Source: SZAS-103 sp038234715 | GTDB lineage: Bacteria > Pseudomonadota > Gammaproteobacteria > Xanthomonadales > Xanthomonadaceae | Assembly (NCBI GenBank): GCA_038234715.1 | Contig: JBBQTD010000003.1 | Span: 83,980 to 147,979 of the forward strand | Length of the DNA: 64,000 nucleotides | Direction: 5' to 3' | Part shown: positions 7,264-16,163 of the stretch, piece by piece | Position numbering within the stretch: the first letter of the stretch is position 1 | How the letters are laid out: the number at the start of each line of letters is the position of its first letter | Translations under genes and position numbers: made by a program | The notes under the pieces: model-generated | Seen by the model: the letters and a program-made list of their open reading frames with translations, nothing else | Database searches by the model: none | Told to the model about the DNA's origin: nothing

Positions 7264-10200
7264 TCAAGCGGGCGTCGTTTTCCTGATCCCGGCAAGCATC
7301 GCCTCGAACGGCTCCGGACGACCCAGCAGGTAGCCCTGCACTTCATCGCAGCCACGCTCACGCAGCCACTCGAGCTGTGCCTGGGTTTCGACGCCTTCGG
7401 CAACGGTCCCGAGGCCGAGGCTGTGCGCAAGCCGGATGATCGAGGTGCAGATTGCTTCGTCGTCGTCGTCGTGGCCCAGGTCGCGCACGAAGGTGCGGTC
7501 GATCTTCAGGCGGTCGATCGGCAGACGCTTGAGGTAGGCCAGGCTGGAATAGCCGGTACCGAAATCGTCGACCGAGATCGACACGCCCATGTCGTCGAGC
7601 CGGCGCATCACGTCGATCGCGGATTCAGGGTTGGCCATGATGACGCTCTCGGTGAGCTCGAGTTCGAGTACGCCGCGCGGCAAGGCGTGGCTGCGCATCG
7701 CCGATTCCACGTCGGCGTAGAGGTCCTGCTGGAACTGCAGCGCCGAGACGTTGACAGCGATGCGCAAGTGTCCGAATCCCTGCGTCGCGAGCACCGCATG
7801 GTTGCGTGCGGCTTCATGCAACACCCAGCGCCCAAGCGGGACGATCAAGCCGCTCTCCTCGCACACGCTGATGAAGTGACCCGGCAGCAGCAGGCCCTGC
7901 CCGGGATGTTGCCAGCGCACCAGCGCTTCGAGTGCAACCGGGGCGCCGCCCATGTCGAAGAGGGGCTGGAATGCGAGCACGAATTCCTCGCGCTCGAGCG
8001 CGAGGCGCAATTCGCTGACCAGGCGCAGCCGCGCGGACACCTGGGTGTCGAACGCCGGCTGGTAGGCCACCACGCAATTGCGACCGCCCTGCTTGGCCTT
8101 GTACATCGCGAGATCGGCATGCATCAACATGGCCTCGGCGGTGGTGCCCGCCTCGGGCGAACGGCACCAGCCGATGCTCGCGCTGATGTAGTGGGACACG
8201 CCGGACAGGTCGAACGGCTTGGCGAGCGCTGCATTCACGCAGGTGATCGCCATTGCGACGCCGCGATCGTCGGTGCGCTCGGTCAGCACGATCACGAATT
8301 CGTCGCCGCCGAAACGCGCGACCGTGTCGGTGTCGCCGACTGCAGTCTCCAGGCGACGCGCCACCGCGCGCAGAGTGGCGTCGCCCGCGGTGTGGCCGAG
8401 GCTGTCGTTGATCAGCTTGAACTCGTCCAGGTCGACGAACAGTACTGCAATCGTGCGTGCGTGGCGCTCGGCGTTGAGCAGCGACTGTTGCAGGCGATCC
8501 ACCAGCAGCTGCCGGTTCGGCAGGCCGGTCAGTTCGTCGTGGGTCGCGCGGAAAGCGAGCTGTTCCTGCGCGCGCTGGCGTTCGGTCACGTCGGACTGGA
8601 TGCTCACGAAATGGGTCAGCGCGCCAATGTCGTCGCGCACGGGGGCCAGGTAGAAATCGTTCCAGAACATCTGGCCGTCCTTGCGATGGTCGCGCAGCAG
8701 CACGCGCACTTCGCGTTGCTCGGCGATCGCGCGGCGAATCGCCGCGACCTCGGGCTGCTCCGACTCCGTGCCTTCGAGGAGGAAGTGGAAGCTGCTGCCC
8801 AGCAGCTCGTCGGCGTCGTAGCCGCTCATTTTTTCGAATGCATGGTTGACGTAGACCGCGGGCATCCCGGGCAGGCGCGCGTCCGCGACGACGATGCCGT
8901 TGTCGGCCGATTCCACTGCGCGCCGCAGCAACCGCAAGTCGATCTCGTCGCGATTGCGCTGGGTGATGTCGATCATGCCGCCGACCGCGCGGGTCACCCG
9001 GCCATGCGCATTGCGCAGCAGCGCGCCGCGATCGAGGACGTCGGCGTAGCTGCCGTCCTTGCGGCGGAAACGAAAGCGTTCCTCCCAGTGGTTCGCATCC
9101 GAGTCGATGCCGCGCTGCACGCTGGTGGTCGCGCGCACGCGATCGTCCGGGTGGATCAGGTCGGCCCAGCCTTTCAGGTTGGGCTCGACGTCTTCGCGCG
9201 CGTATCCGAACAGCACGAAATAGCTGTCGCTGCGCCAGGTGGTTCCGGCCTCGACGTCCCAGTCCCAGATCGCGTCGTTGGTCGCGCGCGCGATCAGCTG
9301 GAAGCGCTGGTCGTTGCGTTCGCGTTCGGTGACATCCAGAGCCAGCACCAGGCGCGCACGGCGTCCCTCGAATTCGATGTCGTGGGAATGGATGGCGGCG
9401 CGCAGCCGGGTGCCGTCCTTGCGCAGGTGGGTCCAGACAAGACCTTGCGGACGATCTGCCGCATCCGTGCGTGCGGCCGCGCGTACCGCTTCGACGTCCT
9501 CCGCCGGCCGGATGTCGAGCACGGTACCAGCCAGCAATTCCTCGCGGGAGTAGCCATAACTGGCGAGCATCGCATCGTTGATCGCAAGGAACCGCAGCGT
9601 TTCGCGATCGAACACCCACATCGGCATCGGATTGTTTTCGAACAGATAGCGGTATTCGTTCTGCGCGTCGTGCAGGCGCTGGCGGGTTGTCGCAAGTTCG
9701 GTGACATCCTGCTGGATGCCGCGCAGTACGCGCCGTCCCGGTGTGGTATCCACCCATTCGCCACGCGCATGCACGACCCGAATGGTTCCGTCCGGACGCG
9801 CGATCCGGTACTCGGTCTCGAAGGGCTCGCCACCACCGAGCATCTTCTCGAAGTAGCCGCGCATGCGTTCGCGGTCCTCAGGGTGGACAAAGTCGGGAAT
9901 CTCGGCGACCGGAAACGCGCCCGCGCGCGCCGGCAATCCGTAAATCGCGAAGATCTCGTCCGACCACGTGACCTGCCCGGTATCCAGGTGCCAGGTCCAG
10001 TCGCCGAGGCAGGCGATACGGCGCGCTTCCTCGGCGCGGTGCGATTGCGCTTGCAGGTCGGCCAGCAGCTGCGCCTGGCCGGCGTGGCTGCGGGTGAATG
10101 CACGGCTGAGCCAGAACCACAATGCGCCGATCAGTAGCACCGCGCCGAAGCTGATCGCTGCGAAGGGCCACCAGACGGCGAGGATCTGCCGGTGCGCGGT

Positions 10201-10986
10201 GCCGACCAGAACGATCAGCGGCGAATGCGGCATGCGCTGGAAAACGATCTGCCGCTGCACGCCGTCGAGCGTCCTTGCCTCGAGAAATTGGCCGGATGGC
10301 TGGTGGCGATGCACGGGATCAAAAATCGGGCTGTGGTCCAGTCGCGTGCCCACATAGGTCTGGTTGGCTGCCGACCGGGCGAGAAGGACACCGTCGCCAT
10401 GCAGCAGGTTGAGGATTGCGTCGGGGCCGAGCTCGTAGCCGGCGAGCACCTCCGCGAACCAATCGGCGTCGATGCGCGCACCGATCCGCCAGCCGACGAT
10501 TCCGTCCCAGGCCACCGGCACCACCCATCGGCTCGAGGGTGCCGTCCGCATTGGTGGCCCGATGTTCAGGCCAGGTGGACGCGCATCGGCATCGCGAGGC
10601 GGCAGCCACCGCGCATCCGCCGGGCGGCCCTGCAGGTCGGTTGCGTGTCCGTCGTGCAGGAGCACGATGTCGCGCAGCATGTCAGCTTGCGCTGCCGCAG
10701 CCGAAGTCGGCGGCACGTTGTGTTCCGCTGCTGCGGCGACATCCGTTGCGATCGCGCGCAGTGTCGCGGCAAGCCATACCAGTCTGTCGCCCAATTGACG
10801 TCGCACGGATTGGGCGACGAGCTCCCCACGTTCCGCAGCAGACGCGTGCTCGCGGCCAATCTCGTACCAGAGCAGGGTCGCGAACAGGATCGGCAACAAC
10901 ACCGACAGGCACAGGCCCGCAAACAGGGGGCCGCGAAAACGCACGGCAGCCGGAAGTTGCGGGTCGGATCGCACCAACGCCTTCAT
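7264..10986 (-). CDS. membrane PAS-GGDEF-EAL cyclic-di-GMP turnover protein
   Basis: About 1240 residues. An N-terminal helix (residues 15-35), a periplasmic sensory region of about 250 residues and a second helix (about 280-302) are followed by four PAS domains. These begin near RRIACLGDWTW, RYLFENNPMPMWVF, RFQLIARATNDAIWDW and AVESADNGIVVADA. Then come a GGDEF domain with intact RFGGDEF (about residue 892) and an EAL domain with EAL (about 1020), ELTES, DDFGTGYSS and KIDR. Both catalytic signatures are intact, so it could make or break c-di-GMP; net activity cannot be predicted. ATG at 10986 is preferred to 11085 because the extra N-terminus has no support. A c-di-GMP link to the pga locus at 54-57 kb is plausible (Pga synthases are c-di-GMP activated in other bacteria) but unproven. 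Confidence 0.92.
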   Translation of the reverse strand: MKALVRSDPQLPAAVRFRGPLFAGLCLSVLLPILFATLLWYEIGREHASAAERGELVAQSVRRQLGDRLVWLAATLRAIATDVAAAAEHNVPPTSAAAAQADMLRDIVLLHDGHATDLQGRPADARWLPPRDADARPPGLNIGPPMRTAPSSRWVVPVAWDGIVGWRIGARIDADWFAEVLAGYELGPDAILNLLHGDGVLLARSAANQTYVGTRLDHSPIFDPVHRHQPSGQFLEARTLDGVQRQIVFQRMPHSPLIVLVGTAHRQILAVWWPFAAISFGAVLLIGALWFWLSRAFTRSHAGQAQLLADLQAQSHRAEEARRIACLGDWTWHLDTGQVTWSDEIFAIYGLPARAGAFPVAEIPDFVHPEDRERMRGYFEKMLGGGEPFETEYRIARPDGTIRVVHARGEWVDTTPGRRVLRGIQQDVTELATTRQRLHDAQNEYRYLFENNPMPMWVFDRETLRFLAINDAMLASYGYSREELLAGTVLDIRPAEDVEAVRAAARTDAADRPQGLVWTHLRKDGTRLRAAIHSHDIEFEGRRARLVLALDVTERERNDQRFQLIARATNDAIWDWDVEAGTTWRSDSYFVLFGYAREDVEPNLKGWADLIHPDDRVRATTSVQRGIDSDANHWEERFRFRRKDGSYADVLDRGALLRNAHGRVTRAVGGMIDITQRNRDEIDLRLLRRAVESADNGIVVADARLPGMPAVYVNHAFEKMSGYDADELLGSSFHFLLEGTESEQPEVAAIRRAIAEQREVRVLLRDHRKDGQMFWNDFYLAPVRDDIGALTHFVSIQSDVTERQRAQEQLAFRATHDELTGLPNRQLLVDRLQQSLLNAERHARTIAVLFVDLDEFKLINDSLGHTAGDATLRAVARRLETAVGDTDTVARFGGDEFVIVLTERTDDRGVAMAITCVNAALAKPFDLSGVSHYISASIGWCRSPEAGTTAEAMLMHADLAMYKAKQGGRNCVVAYQPAFDTQVSARLRLVSELRLALEREEFVLAFQPLFDMGGAPVALEALVRWQHPGQGLLLPGHFISVCEESGLIVPLGRWVLHEAARNHAVLATQGFGHLRIAVNVSALQFQQDLYADVESAMRSHALPRGVLELELTESVIMANPESAIDVMRRLDDMGVSISVDDFGTGYSSLAYLKRLPIDRLKIDRTFVRDLGHDDDDEAICTSIIRLAHSLGLGTVAEGVETQAQLEWLRERGCDEVQGYLLGRPEPFEAMLAGIRKTTPA

Positions 10987-11220
10987 TTTTGCCAGTCCCG
11001 CGCGTCGATCGTGTGCTGCAGCGTCAATGCCATCGCATCGCTCCAAAAAAATAGCGTCGCCGGGACGACCTATGCTCACCTGCACCGTGTTCGTGTCGAG
11101 GGCGAGTCAGGTTGTCGCAACACCGGCATGGCTGGCCGGTCGCCCGATCGGCGGGGCGCATGCATTGACGATGATGCCAGTAGACCATGGATCGATGGTG
11201 TTGCTGCCCGGGCGCCCTGA

Positions 11221-12264
11221 TCACGGCACATGGACGCCCGGAAGCTGCATGACAAATTCCGCACCCATCATTTGCGATGGCGTGCTGTAGCCGGCAGGAG
11301 CGACGCCACGCAGCAGCCGCTCGACGATTCCAAGCGATGCGGTCACGGTGAGTGCGTAGCCATTCGGCGTGACCAGCTGCCGCTTGACCTCGCGTCCGTT
11401 CGCGTCGCGCACTTCGCCCCAGACGTGGGTGACCGTGGAGTCGCGCCTGTCGTCGGAAGGTCCGCGCACGGTCTTCTCGACGCGGCGCTTCATCCTGTTC
11501 TGCACGAACGACGTGCGCAACAGTGGCCCGAGCATGCGCATCCTGCGCACGTTCGCGATGGTCTGCGGCGATACCGCCATGTACACCTCGATGTTGGGAA
11601 TCCCGGTGGACACAAACGCTGTGTACACGTCGCCCCACGGAATCGTCATCGCGCTGCGCTGCTGGCCATCGCGTTCGAAGCTGCGCGACTTCCATGCGAG
11701 CGGCACGCGCACGAGCTGGCCGTCGATGCGCGCACGGCCTCCATTACCGAGCCCTTCGACGCTGGTCTTGGCGGTGCCAGGGCTCGGACCACCGCCGGCC
11801 TCGAAGGCGAGCACGAGCTGAATCGCGCCGGGCAGGTCGCGCTTGAGCATCGCGGCCAGGCAATCGGTTGGTACCACGTCGAACCCCGCGCCGGGCATCA
11901 CCACGATGCCGCGTTCGATCGCGCGCGCATCCTGCGCATGGCAGTGCGCGAACACGTCGATTTCGCCGGTGATGTCCAGGTAGTGCGCGCCGACCGCAAT
12001 GCAGGCCTCGAGCATCGGCGCGGACGTCGCCGAGAAAGGTCCGGCGCAGTGCAGCACCATGCCGATGCCGTCGAGCCCACGCCGCAGTGCCGCCGCATCC
12101 GAAAGATCGAAAGCCCGATGTTTCAGGTCGAGTTCGTCGGCAAGCGTTGCGACCGATGCGCTGCGTCCGGCCAGCACCGGCGACAATCCCCGGAGTTTCG
12201 CTTCACGCGCGATGAGCTTGCCGGTGTAGCCGTTCGCGCCGTAGATCATCCAGTCCATCGACAT
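11221..12264 (-). CDS. saccharopine dehydrogenase-like NAD(P)-binding protein
   Basis: A 347-residue protein with an N-terminal Rossmann fold (YGANGYTGKLIA, residues 8-19; LHCAGPFS, GAHYLDITGE). The layout matches the saccharopine dehydrogenase-like/trans-acting enoyl reductase family (TIGR/COG3268 type), found both as lipid-associated enoyl reductases and as many uncharacterised oxidoreductases. The substrate cannot be told. It starts 19 bases after the stop of an upstream SDR gene on the same strand, so the two are probably co-transcribed and may act on related substrates. The downstream gap to the next gene on this strand is about 230 bases. Confidence 0.8.
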   Translation of the reverse strand: MSMDWMIYGANGYTGKLIAREAKLRGLSPVLAGRSASVATLADELDLKHRAFDLSDAAALRRGLDGIGMVLHCAGPFSATSAPMLEACIAVGAHYLDITGEIDVFAHCHAQDARAIERGIVVMPGAGFDVVPTDCLAAMLKRDLPGAIQLVLAFEAGGGPSPGTAKTSVEGLGNGGRARIDGQLVRVPLAWKSRSFERDGQQRSAMTIPWGDVYTAFVSTGIPNIEVYMAVSPQTIANVRRMRMLGPLLRTSFVQNRMKRRVEKTVRGPSDDRRDSTVTHVWGEVRDANGREVKRQLVTPNGYALTVTASLGIVERLLRGVAPAGYSTPSQMMGAEFVMQLPGVHVP

Positions 12265-12283
12265 TCCTTGGGTGCTGGTCAGG

Positions 12284-13084
12284 TCAGGTCTTCTTCGCGC
12301 GCGCCGCGACCGCCTTCATGAGGTTGCGAAAATACACCTCCGGAAACCAACGCTTGGTCCGCCAGTATTTCGGCTCGGCGCGCGTGGGCAGGATCAGGAA
12401 ATCGCCGCGCTCGGTCGCCGCGAAGATCTTGTCGGCGACGCTATCCAGGGTGTCCTTGCCGCCTTTCATCATCTTGTCGGCGAACCCCTTCATGCGGTCG
12501 CTGCCGCGCCAGTTGTCCAGCAGGTTGGTCTGGAAAAACGCCGGGCATGCCACCGAAACACTCACGCCGGTGCCATGGACTTCCGCGCGCAATTGTTCGG
12601 AAAGTGCGACCACGGCGGCCTTCGAGACGCCGTAGGTCATGATCGACGGCGCTCCCGCAAGGCCGGCGAACGAAGCGGTGTTGAGGATCTTTCCGCGCCG
12701 GCGTTCAAGCATGCCCGGAAGGAACGCCTTGCAGCCGCGCACGACGCTGAGCAGGTTGACCTCCAGCAGTTCGCGCCATTCTTCCATCGTGGTGTCGACC
12801 ATCGCGCCGCCGCTCGCGATGCCGGCATTGTTCACCAGCACGTCGAGCTCGCCGAACCTGGAATCGATGGCATTGCGCAACACGTCGAACTCCGCGTCGT
12901 TGCCGACATCCATCGCGACCGCGATGTGGCCCTCGCCCTTCAGCAGCTTCACGGTTTCGCGCGCGCGCTCGAGCACGATGTCCACGCAGGCAACCACACA
13001 GCCCGCGTTTGCGTAGCGCTGGGCGAGCGCGCGTCCAAGGCCGCTGCCAGCACCGGTGATCAGGACCTTGCGTTGGGTGGGCAT
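12284..13084 (-). CDS. short-chain dehydrogenase/reductase (SDR)
   Basis: A 266-residue classical SDR. It has the cofactor loop TGAGSGLG (residues 10-17), VNNAGIASGG, the catalytic Ser in NTASFAG and the Tyr/Lys pair in YGVSKAAV. The C-terminal part (KYWRTKRWFPEVYFRNL) resembles SDRs annotated as acyl-modifying or YqjQ-like reductases, but the substrate is not defined. The ATG at 13084 gives the normal SDR N-terminus (MPTQRKVLITGAG); longer upstream open sequence is antisense to the neighbouring gene. It is followed at 19 bases by the saccharopine dehydrogenase-like gene and is transcribed divergently from another SDR starting 69 bases away. Confidence 0.9.
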   Translation of the reverse strand: MPTQRKVLITGAGSGLGRALAQRYANAGCVVACVDIVLERARETVKLLKGEGHIAVAMDVGNDAEFDVLRNAIDSRFGELDVLVNNAGIASGGAMVDTTMEEWRELLEVNLLSVVRGCKAFLPGMLERRRGKILNTASFAGLAGAPSIMTYGVSKAAVVALSEQLRAEVHGTGVSVSVACPAFFQTNLLDNWRGSDRMKGFADKMMKGGKDTLDSVADKIFAATERGDFLILPTRAEPKYWRTKRWFPEVYFRNLMKAVAARAKKT

Positions 13085-13153
13085 TGCGAGGCATCCGCCA
13101 GGGACATGGTTATGCGAGCATACCAGCCCGTATGCGAACGGATTCATGACGCC

Positions 13154-13921
13154 ATGCCCATTCCAGGCCTGTTCGATCTTTCCGGCAAGACCGCGCTCGT
13201 GAGCGGCGCATCGCGCGGCATCGGCGAGGCAATCGCGCGCCTGCTCGGCGCACATGGTGCGCATGTGATCTGCACCAGCCGCAAAGTGGACGCATGCGAA
13301 ACGGTCGCCCAGGCGATCCGCGATGACGGCGGCCGGGCCGAGGCGCATGCGTTGCATGTTGGCGATCCGGATGCAATCGAAGCGGTGTTCGCGACCCTTG
13401 ATGCGGCTGGTCGCGCGCCGGATATCCTGGTCAACAACGCCGCCGCAAATCCGTATTTCGGGCCGATGCTCGACATGGACCTGGCGAGTTACGAGAAGAC
13501 CGTGGCGGTGAACCTGCGCGGCTACTTCTGGACATCGGTGCAGGCCGCACGCCGCATGCGCCACAGGGGCGGTGGCGCGATCGTCAACATCGCTTCGGTG
13601 AATGCGCGCCGCAGCGCGCCGAACCAGGGGATCTATTCGATGACCAAGGCCGGCATCGTCAACATGACTGAAGGGATGGCGAAGGAAATGGCAGCCCACG
13701 CCATCCGCGTCAATGCGGTGTTGCCGGGTTTGACCGATACCAAATTCGCGGGTTCGATCATCGGTGATCCGAAGTTGATGGCGATAATGACGCGCATGAT
13801 CCCGCTCGCGCGCGTCGCACAACCAGCGGAGATTGCGCCGGCGGTGTTGTTCCTGTGTTCGGATGCGGCGAGCTATGTGACCGGGATCAGCTTGCCGGTG
13901 GATGGCGGGTATCTCGCGTGA
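13154..13921 (+). CDS. short-chain dehydrogenase/reductase (FabG-like SDR)
   Basis: A 255-residue classical SDR: SGASRGIGEAIA cofactor loop (about residues 15-26), NNAAANPYF, catalytic Ser in NIASVNAR, YSMTKAG active-site Tyr/Lys, and the C-terminal VTGISLPVDGGY signature common to glucose/3-oxoacyl-ACP-type reductases. The ATG at 13154 is chosen because it gives the standard N-terminus (LFDLSGKTALVSGASRG). The long open frame upstream is antisense to the divergent SDR gene. The 69-base gap between the two divergent SDRs must hold both promoters. The substrate is unknown. Confidence 0.9.
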   Translation: MPIPGLFDLSGKTALVSGASRGIGEAIARLLGAHGAHVICTSRKVDACETVAQAIRDDGGRAEAHALHVGDPDAIEAVFATLDAAGRAPDILVNNAAANPYFGPMLDMDLASYEKTVAVNLRGYFWTSVQAARRMRHRGGGAIVNIASVNARRSAPNQGIYSMTKAGIVNMTEGMAKEMAAHAIRVNAVLPGLTDTKFAGSIIGDPKLMAIMTRMIPLARVAQPAEIAPAVLFLCSDAASYVTGISLPVDGGYLA

Positions 13922-14037
13922 AGACTCCTGTCGAGAATTGAGCGGTAGCCGATCGAATGAATTGCATCGCGCAAGATCGGGATAGAACGCCTGCAGCGTC
14001 ATTGCGAGGATGACGCTATCCCGAACCGGAGCGCGCC

Positions 14038-14688
14038 ATGCTGATCCTCCACGACTATCTTCCCTCGCAGAACGCATGGAAGGTCCGCCAGTTGCTCGCG
14101 CACCTGGATGCTCCATATCGCCAGCAGTGCGTCGCGATTTTCGACGGTGAGGGACAGACCGACGAATTCCTTGCGAAGAATCCGGCTGGCGCGGTGCCCG
14201 TGCTTGAACTCGAGTCCGGCGAATGCCTCGCCGAATCCAACGCTATCCTGTGCTGGCTGGCCGAGGGAACAGCGTATCTGCCGGACGATCGTTGGCTGCG
14301 CGCCCAGGTCATGCGCTGGCTCTGCTTCGAGGCCGACTACGTGCAGTCGAGCGTCGCAACACTGCGCCACTGGACGCTGACCGGCAAGACCGCGCGTCGC
14401 GATCCGGCGCTCGTCCAGGGCAAACGAAGCGCCAGCATCAAGGTGCTCGGCATGCTCGAGCGCCACTTGTCCAATGGTGCGGGAGCATCCTTCCTGGTCG
14501 GGGACGACTACACGATCGCCGACATCGCCGTGTTCGCATACGTGCACCTGGCAGGCGATGCGGGAATCACCCTTGCGGATTTCCCTGCGCTCACTGCGTG
14601 GATCGCGCGCGTTCAGGCGCAACCTGGGCACCTCGCACATGTGTACCCGTACACGATCGACACGAATTCAGGACGCGACCTGCCTTGA
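14038..14688 (+). CDS. glutathione S-transferase family protein
   Basis: A 216-residue protein with the GST layout: an N-terminal thioredoxin-like domain (LHDYLPSQNAWKVRQLLAHL, then NPAGAVPVLELESG with the cis-Pro, then LAESNAILCWLAEG, the glutathione-binding ESNAI motif) and an all-helical C-terminal domain with GDDYTIADIAVFAY (the N-capping box). It probably conjugates or reduces with glutathione in the cytoplasm; no substrate is indicated. It stands alone, converging with dacC 47 bases downstream. Confidence 0.9.
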   Translation: MLILHDYLPSQNAWKVRQLLAHLDAPYRQQCVAIFDGEGQTDEFLAKNPAGAVPVLELESGECLAESNAILCWLAEGTAYLPDDRWLRAQVMRWLCFEADYVQSSVATLRHWTLTGKTARRDPALVQGKRSASIKVLGMLERHLSNGAGASFLVGDDYTIADIAVFAYVHLAGDAGITLADFPALTAWIARVQAQPGHLAHVYPYTIDTNSGRDLP

Positions 14689-14735
14689 GGCGTCCTCGAC
14701 GCGATGGGTGGATTTCAATCAGCCAGTCGCGCCAG

Positions 14736-16043
14736 TCACGAAGCCCACCACATCGCCATGTCGTCCCACATGCGTCCGAAGAATCCTGCCTGCGGGACAT
14801 CGTTGAGTGCAACCAGTGGGCGCTGCAGCAACAGCTTGCCGTCGAGCGTAACGCGCAGCACCCCGATCAGTTGCCCCTTGGCGATCGGTGCGACCAGTTG
14901 CTTGGGCACGTCCATGAAGGGCTTCACTTCGCCGTAGCGACCGCGTGGAATCACGATCTCAATCGGTTGGGTCAGCCCGAGTCCGAGCACGTCGGCCTTG
15001 CCCTTCCACACCTTCAGGTGCGCAAGTTGCACGTTCGCCTGGTACAGCGGATGGGTTTCGTAGAAGCGGAAGCCCCAGTTGAGCAGCGCAAGGTTCGCAT
15101 CCTCGCGCAGCCGGAATCCGTCCTTGTCGCCTTTCGCATCGATGCCCAGCACGACCGAAATCAGGCGCTGGTCGCCGCGCTTTGCGGACGCGGCGAGGCA
15201 GAAGCCCGCCGCCGACGTGTGCCCGGTCTTGATGCCGTCCACGGTCGGATCGCGTCCAAGCAGCTCGTTGCGGTTGTACTGGCGGATGTTGTTGTAGGTG
15301 TACTCACGTTCCTTGTAGATCGCGTACTCCTGCGGAAAATCGCGGATCAGCGCGCGCGAGAGGAGCGCGATGTCGCGAGCGGTCGAATAATGCTGCGGAT
15401 CGGAGAGGCCGTGCGGATTCACGTAGTGCGTGTTCTTCATGCCGAGCCTTGCCGCGTAGGAATTCATCAGCGAGACGAACGCCTCCTCGCTGCCGGCGAC
15501 GTGTTCGGCGAGCGCGATGGCGGCGTCGTTGCCGGACTGGATGATCAGTCCGCGCTGCACGTCCATCAGCGGCACTTTCGAGTTCAGGTCGAACGCGCTG
15601 AACGAACCGTCGGTACCTGCGCCGCCTTCCTTCCAGGCGCGTTGGCTGATCGCAACGGGCTGGTTTGGATCGATCTTGCCATGCGCGAGTTCCGCGGCGA
15701 CCACATACGAGGTCATCACCTTCGTGATGCTCGCCGGCTCGATGCGTGTATCGATTTCATTGCCCGCGAGGACCTGTCCGGTCTCGTAGTCCATCAGGAT
15801 CCACGCCTTGCCGGGGGTCGTTGGCGCCGGCGGAATCGGCATGTTTTCGGCAGCGGGCGCGTTTGCCGATGCCGGCACGGGCATCGCCGGACGCGGCTGG
15901 GCTGCAGCGGGATGCGGGGCGGGCGCCGGGGCTGGAGCTGGATGCGGCGCAGGTTGCGGTGCAGTAGCACCGCTGGCGATTGCAATGGAACCTGCTGCAA
16001 GCAGGGTGGTCAAGGCGATGGACAGGGGACGGCGAAGGCGCAT
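14736..16043 (-). CDS. dacC: D-alanyl-D-alanine carboxypeptidase (PBP5/6 type)
   Basis: A 435-residue periplasmic penicillin-binding protein that trims the terminal D-Ala from peptidoglycan pentapeptides. A signal peptide (residues 1-25) is followed by a Pro/Ala-rich linker of about 50 residues, unusual for the family. Next comes the peptidase S11 domain with SITKVMTSY (SxxK), SGNDAAIALAEH (SxN) and DGIKTGHTSAAG (KTG), then a C-terminal PBP5 domain and an amphipathic tail (GFFGRMWDDMAMWW) that would anchor it to the inner membrane. ATG at 16043 starts the signal peptide. With rlpA and mltB upstream it forms part of the conserved elongation/cell-separation cluster; rodA and mrdA are not in the window. 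The symbol could equally be dacA. Confidence 0.93.
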   Translation of the reverse strand: MRLRRPLSIALTTLLAAGSIAIASGATAPQPAPHPAPAPAPAPHPAAAQPRPAMPVPASANAPAAENMPIPPAPTTPGKAWILMDYETGQVLAGNEIDTRIEPASITKVMTSYVVAAELAHGKIDPNQPVAISQRAWKEGGAGTDGSFSAFDLNSKVPLMDVQRGLIIQSGNDAAIALAEHVAGSEEAFVSLMNSYAARLGMKNTHYVNPHGLSDPQHYSTARDIALLSRALIRDFPQEYAIYKEREYTYNNIRQYNRNELLGRDPTVDGIKTGHTSAAGFCLAASAKRGDQRLISVVLGIDAKGDKDGFRLREDANLALLNWGFRFYETHPLYQANVQLAHLKVWKGKADVLGLGLTQPIEIVIPRGRYGEVKPFMDVPKQLVAPIAKGQLIGVLRVTLDGKLLLQRPLVALNDVPQAGFFGRMWDDMAMWWAS

Positions 16044-16163
16044 GGTGGGTAGGTTGCTCCGATGGTGGGCCGTTCGACCGGCCACGAAACCCCAAGTTTA
16101 ATCGTTGCAGCCGCCATAGTGAGCGGGCTGGACAAACCGGCGTCGCCAGGTACCGATGCGTCT

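Noticed and set aside
7423..10137. 904-residue open frame antisense to the PAS/GGDEF/EAL gene
   Set aside because: High-GC shadow; the minus-strand gene carries intact GGDEF and EAL motifs.
13085..14116. N-terminal extension of the minus-strand SDR to 610 residues
   Set aside because: The extension is antisense to the plus-strand SDR and lacks domain content; the normal SDR start is at 13084.
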